A stretch of DNA of 64,000 bases from Luethyella okanaganae (GTDB taxonomy: Bacteria > Actinomycetota > Actinomycetes > Actinomycetales > Microbacteriaceae), in NCBI RefSeq assembly GCF_042660285.1, contig NZ_JBHSTP010000001.1, positions 124,001 through 188,000 of the forward strand, given 5' to 3'. The notes under the pieces were generated by a model. That model made no database searches. It was not told where the DNA came from and saw only the letters and a program-made list of their open reading frames with translations. Below, in pieces: positions 62,238 to 64,000 of the stretch; position 1 is the first letter of the stretch; the number at the start of each line of letters is the position of its first letter. A program made the position numbers and the translations under genes.

Positions 62238-63080
62238 TCTCGGCGCGAAATCGAGGATGTCTGCTGCTCGTGTGATGTCGGCGCAACTGTAGCTCTCCCG
62301 TTCTTCGCCGACGAGGTCGAAGTAGAGTTCGCGGCGCTCGCCCAGGCGTTCGAGAAGCGCGCGGTTCGACGTCGGGACTCCTGTCCCGATGTTGATCACC
62401 TGGTGTCGCGCGGTTAGCTCCGCATCGACACAGGCCATGATCGCGTCGACCACGTCGTCTACGTGGACGTAGTCGCGAACGAAACGATCGAGGCCGTGTA
62501 TCCGGACTGGTTGATCCGGCGTCGAGGTCAGGAGTTTTTGCACAACAGAGTCGGTGAAGTCGTCACCGTACAGATTGAAGATACGAAGTACCACAGCCGA
62601 AAGATTCGCTGACGTCTCGACGCACTTCACAAGGCCGCGTTCGGCGAGTTGTTTCGTTGATGCGTAGCTTGAGGCCCCCCGAAGAGGCGTGCCCTCGTGA
62701 ATCGGCTCGCGATAGCCATCGCCGTAGACCGCGGCAGTTGAGGTGAAGACAATGCGCTCAGTGCCAAGCTCAGCGGCGATGCCAGCAAGTGCGATGGTGA
62801 CTTCGACGTTGATCGCATTGGCTAGCTGAGGGTCGTTGTCACACGCGAGGCCGGTGATCGATGCGAGGTGGATGATCACGTCGGGGCGCGCAGTGGAGAC
62901 GACTGAGTGCAGACGAGGCATGTCGGTCATGTCGAACGCGAACGCGTCGTCACCTCGTGAACCGTCCGTGTAGTGACGAAGGAAGACTGCTTCTACCCCC
63001 GATCTCGACTCTAGCCGCCTACGGACGGCACGGCCGAGTCTGCCGGATGCCCCGGTTACAAGAACTTTCATCGCGATCAC
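62226..63080 (-). CDS. NAD-dependent epimerase/dehydratase (GalE-like extended SDR)
   Basis: A 284-residue extended SDR on the opposite strand to the rest of the cluster. The cofactor loop VLVTGASGRLGRAVRRRL is at about 6-23, HLASITG is near 71, the catalytic Tyr-x3-Lys lies in SSYASTKQLAE near 137, and RDYVHVDDVVDAI is near 207. It probably makes or modifies a nucleotide sugar for the glycan. The GTG at 63080 is preferred because GGAGG lies 7 bases upstream; ATG 63071 is an alternative. Its stop overlaps the 3' end of the convergent glycosyltransferase gene. Confidence 0.85.
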   Translation of the reverse strand: MIAMKVLVTGASGRLGRAVRRRLESRSGVEAVFLRHYTDGSRGDDAFAFDMTDMPRLHSVVSTARPDVIIHLASITGLACDNDPQLANAINVEVTIALAGIAAELGTERIVFTSTAAVYGDGYREPIHEGTPLRGASSYASTKQLAERGLVKCVETSANLSAVVLRIFNLYGDDFTDSVVQKLLTSTPDQPVRIHGLDRFVRDYVHVDDVVDAIMACVDAELTARHQVINIGTGVPTSNRALLERLGERRELYFDLVGEERESYSCADITRAADILDFAPRLRL

Positions 63081-63562
63081 TTGGCTGCCTCCCGAAAGCT
63101 CTCCCTCACTTCGGAGATCGGTGGTCTCCTCGACAATAGTGCCATTCGGGCGGGACGAGCGTTGGTTCCCGTTCCGGGCGGTCCGAGGTCGTGCGGAGAC
63201 GTCGCGGCCAGTCGCATCCTCTCCCTGACCGCGGGCGACTTCGCGGCGGCAAGCGAGGTATGAAGGCCTGTAACGTAGTGCCCGTGGAGTTCGGAAGTTG
63301 ACGTTTTCGGTGTTGATTGGGGGCCAGATCGGTACATCTCTCAGGCGGGTCCAACCGGCGTTCTAGCCCATGGCTGGGGGATTGAGCCCATGGCGTCGGT
63401 CGATCTCGTTGGGACTGTTTTCCTCGCAGCACTGATCGTTGCTTGTACTTGGCAAAGGATGCCCGGTGCACCAGATTCTCCTTGGCTGTGCCGCATCCGC
63501 CGACGAGGCAGTAGCGGAGAATCTCGTTCTTCGCGGTTCCAACAGAATGGAAGATCCCTATC
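63081..63562. other. Divergent intergenic stretch without a convincing gene
   Basis: A minus-strand open frame (63077-63337, 86 codons) ends in GTGA overlap with the epimerase start, which is suggestive of coupling, but its sequence matches no family known to me and is rich in Arg/Pro as frame shadows are. The right half is less G+C-rich and contains a TTGACG (63299) that could be a -35 for the rightward epimerase gene. Confidence 0.35.
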
Positions 63563-64000
63563 GTGCGAATACTGATCACCGGTGGCGCAGGCTTTATCGG
63601 CTCGAATCTCGTGCGCTACCTTTTAGCGCGCGACTCGTCATTCGACATTCGAGTGATCGATGACCTTAGCACCGGGCGGATGACGAATCTCGCCGGGCTC
63701 AGCGTGGATGTGCGGATAGCATCGATCGCCGATGCCGAGGCTATGCGCTCGGCCGTCGAAGGCGTCGATGCGGTCGTGCACCTTGGTGCGCTCGGAAGCG
63801 TCCTGCGCTCAATCGACGATCCCTTCGCGAGTCATGTCGCGAATCTGACGGGCACGCTTTCCGTGCTCGAAGCGGCGCGCTCGGTCGGAGCATACGTGGT
63901 ATCTGCTTCATCCAGTTCGGTTTACGGCGCGAATCTGAAGCTCCCGAAGTCCGAATTCGATTGGACTCGCCCGATGAGTCCGTACGCGGTGACCAAGCTT
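63563..64000 (+). CDS. NAD-dependent nucleotide-sugar epimerase (partial, runs off the window)
   Basis: The first 146 codons of an extended SDR from GTG 63563. The N-terminus RILITGGAGFIGSNLVRYLL has the glycine-rich NAD loop. IDDLSTGRMTNL is near residue 34, VVHLGALGSVLRS is near 71, and the catalytic motif SPYAVTKL begins at the very edge of the window. It resembles UDP-glucose 4-epimerase-like proteins that supply exopolysaccharide precursors. GGAAGA lies about 9 bases upstream. The 3' part is outside the window, so the exact specificity is open. Confidence 0.85.
   Translation, partial: MRILITGGAGFIGSNLVRYLLARDSSFDIRVIDDLSTGRMTNLAGLSVDVRIASIADAEAMRSAVEGVDAVVHLGALGSVLRSIDDPFASHVANLTGTLSVLEAARSVGAYVVSASSSSVYGANLKLPKSEFDWTRPMSPYAVTKL

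Noticed and set aside
63077..63337. Minus-strand ORF ending in GTGA overlap with the epimerase gene
   Set aside because: The overlap is suggestive, but the sequence is not recognisable, is Arg/Pro-rich and has no ribosome-binding site that I can defend.
63505..63525. JUMPstart/ops-like GGCAGTAGCGG before the last epimerase gene
   Set aside because: It resembles only part of the enterobacterial element. RfaH/ops regulation is not expected in Actinobacteria, and the match is short enough to be chance.

Overview
The window is 64 kb of high-GC actinobacterial chromosome, most likely from the family Microbacteriaceae. The evidence is frequent GTG/TTG starts, ATGA/GTGA operon overlaps, -10 boxes 6-7 nt ahead of start codons (leaderless transcripts), an actinobacterial LysC with an internal beta-subunit start, and the core order tRNA-Ser / SRP RNA / dnaX / recR / lysC / asd. 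The family assignment is inference. No complete, active mobile element, rRNA or CRISPR array is visible.

Layout. 1-3.2 kb: an enolase-superfamily o-succinylbenzoate synthase/N-acylamino-acid racemase and a HerA-like ATPase. 3.5-10.5 kb: a molybdenum block, with a leftward cofactor operon (moeZ-like, moeA, mobA, DUF6457, moaD) divergent from an HTH-TOBE regulator and modABC. 10.5-19.2 kb: a PH-like membrane protein, then an eight-gene leftward catabolic/uptake operon (two SDRs, polar amino-acid ABC transporter, Asp/Glu-racemase-like enzyme, flavin monooxygenase) driven from a divergent LysR gene with a perfect T-N11-A box. 19.2-19.7 kb: tRNA-Ser(GGA) and SRP RNA. 20-23.4 kb: pta-ackA.

23.4-30.2 kb is a surface-structure locus. 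It holds a SipW-type signal peptidase fused to a substrate-like extracellular domain, three proteins with SipW-dependent-type signal peptides, and a divergent 1196-residue adhesin with eight IPT/TIG repeats and a class-E-sortase-like LAATG tail. 30.5-40 kb: dnaX, recR, lysC, asd, a frame-disrupted GGDEF-like membrane protein, an OmpR-type response regulator and mqo. 40.16-41.81 kb: a degenerate IS1595-like element, defined by 12-bp direct repeats, imperfect terminal inverted repeats and a transposase remnant, carrying two unrecognised genes. 41.8-50 kb: a radical SAM gene and two paralogous three-gene signalling modules (histidine kinase, degenerate kinase-like partner, LuxR-like regulator) flanking tdk. 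50.1 kb to the end: an exopolysaccharide cluster (BY-kinase, low-Mr phosphatase, 4,6-dehydratase, initiating phosphoglycosyltransferase, reductase, glycosyltransferases, Wzy- and Wzx-like proteins, epimerases), with a short remnant of a deleted nucleotide-sugar dehydratase gene and an epimerase running off the end.

The most interesting parts are the SipW/TasA-like locus with its fused peptidase, the paired kinase/pseudokinase modules next to the polysaccharide operon, the cargo-bearing IS1595-like element, and a dispersed palindromic repeat (two copies) that shows a compensatory stem change.
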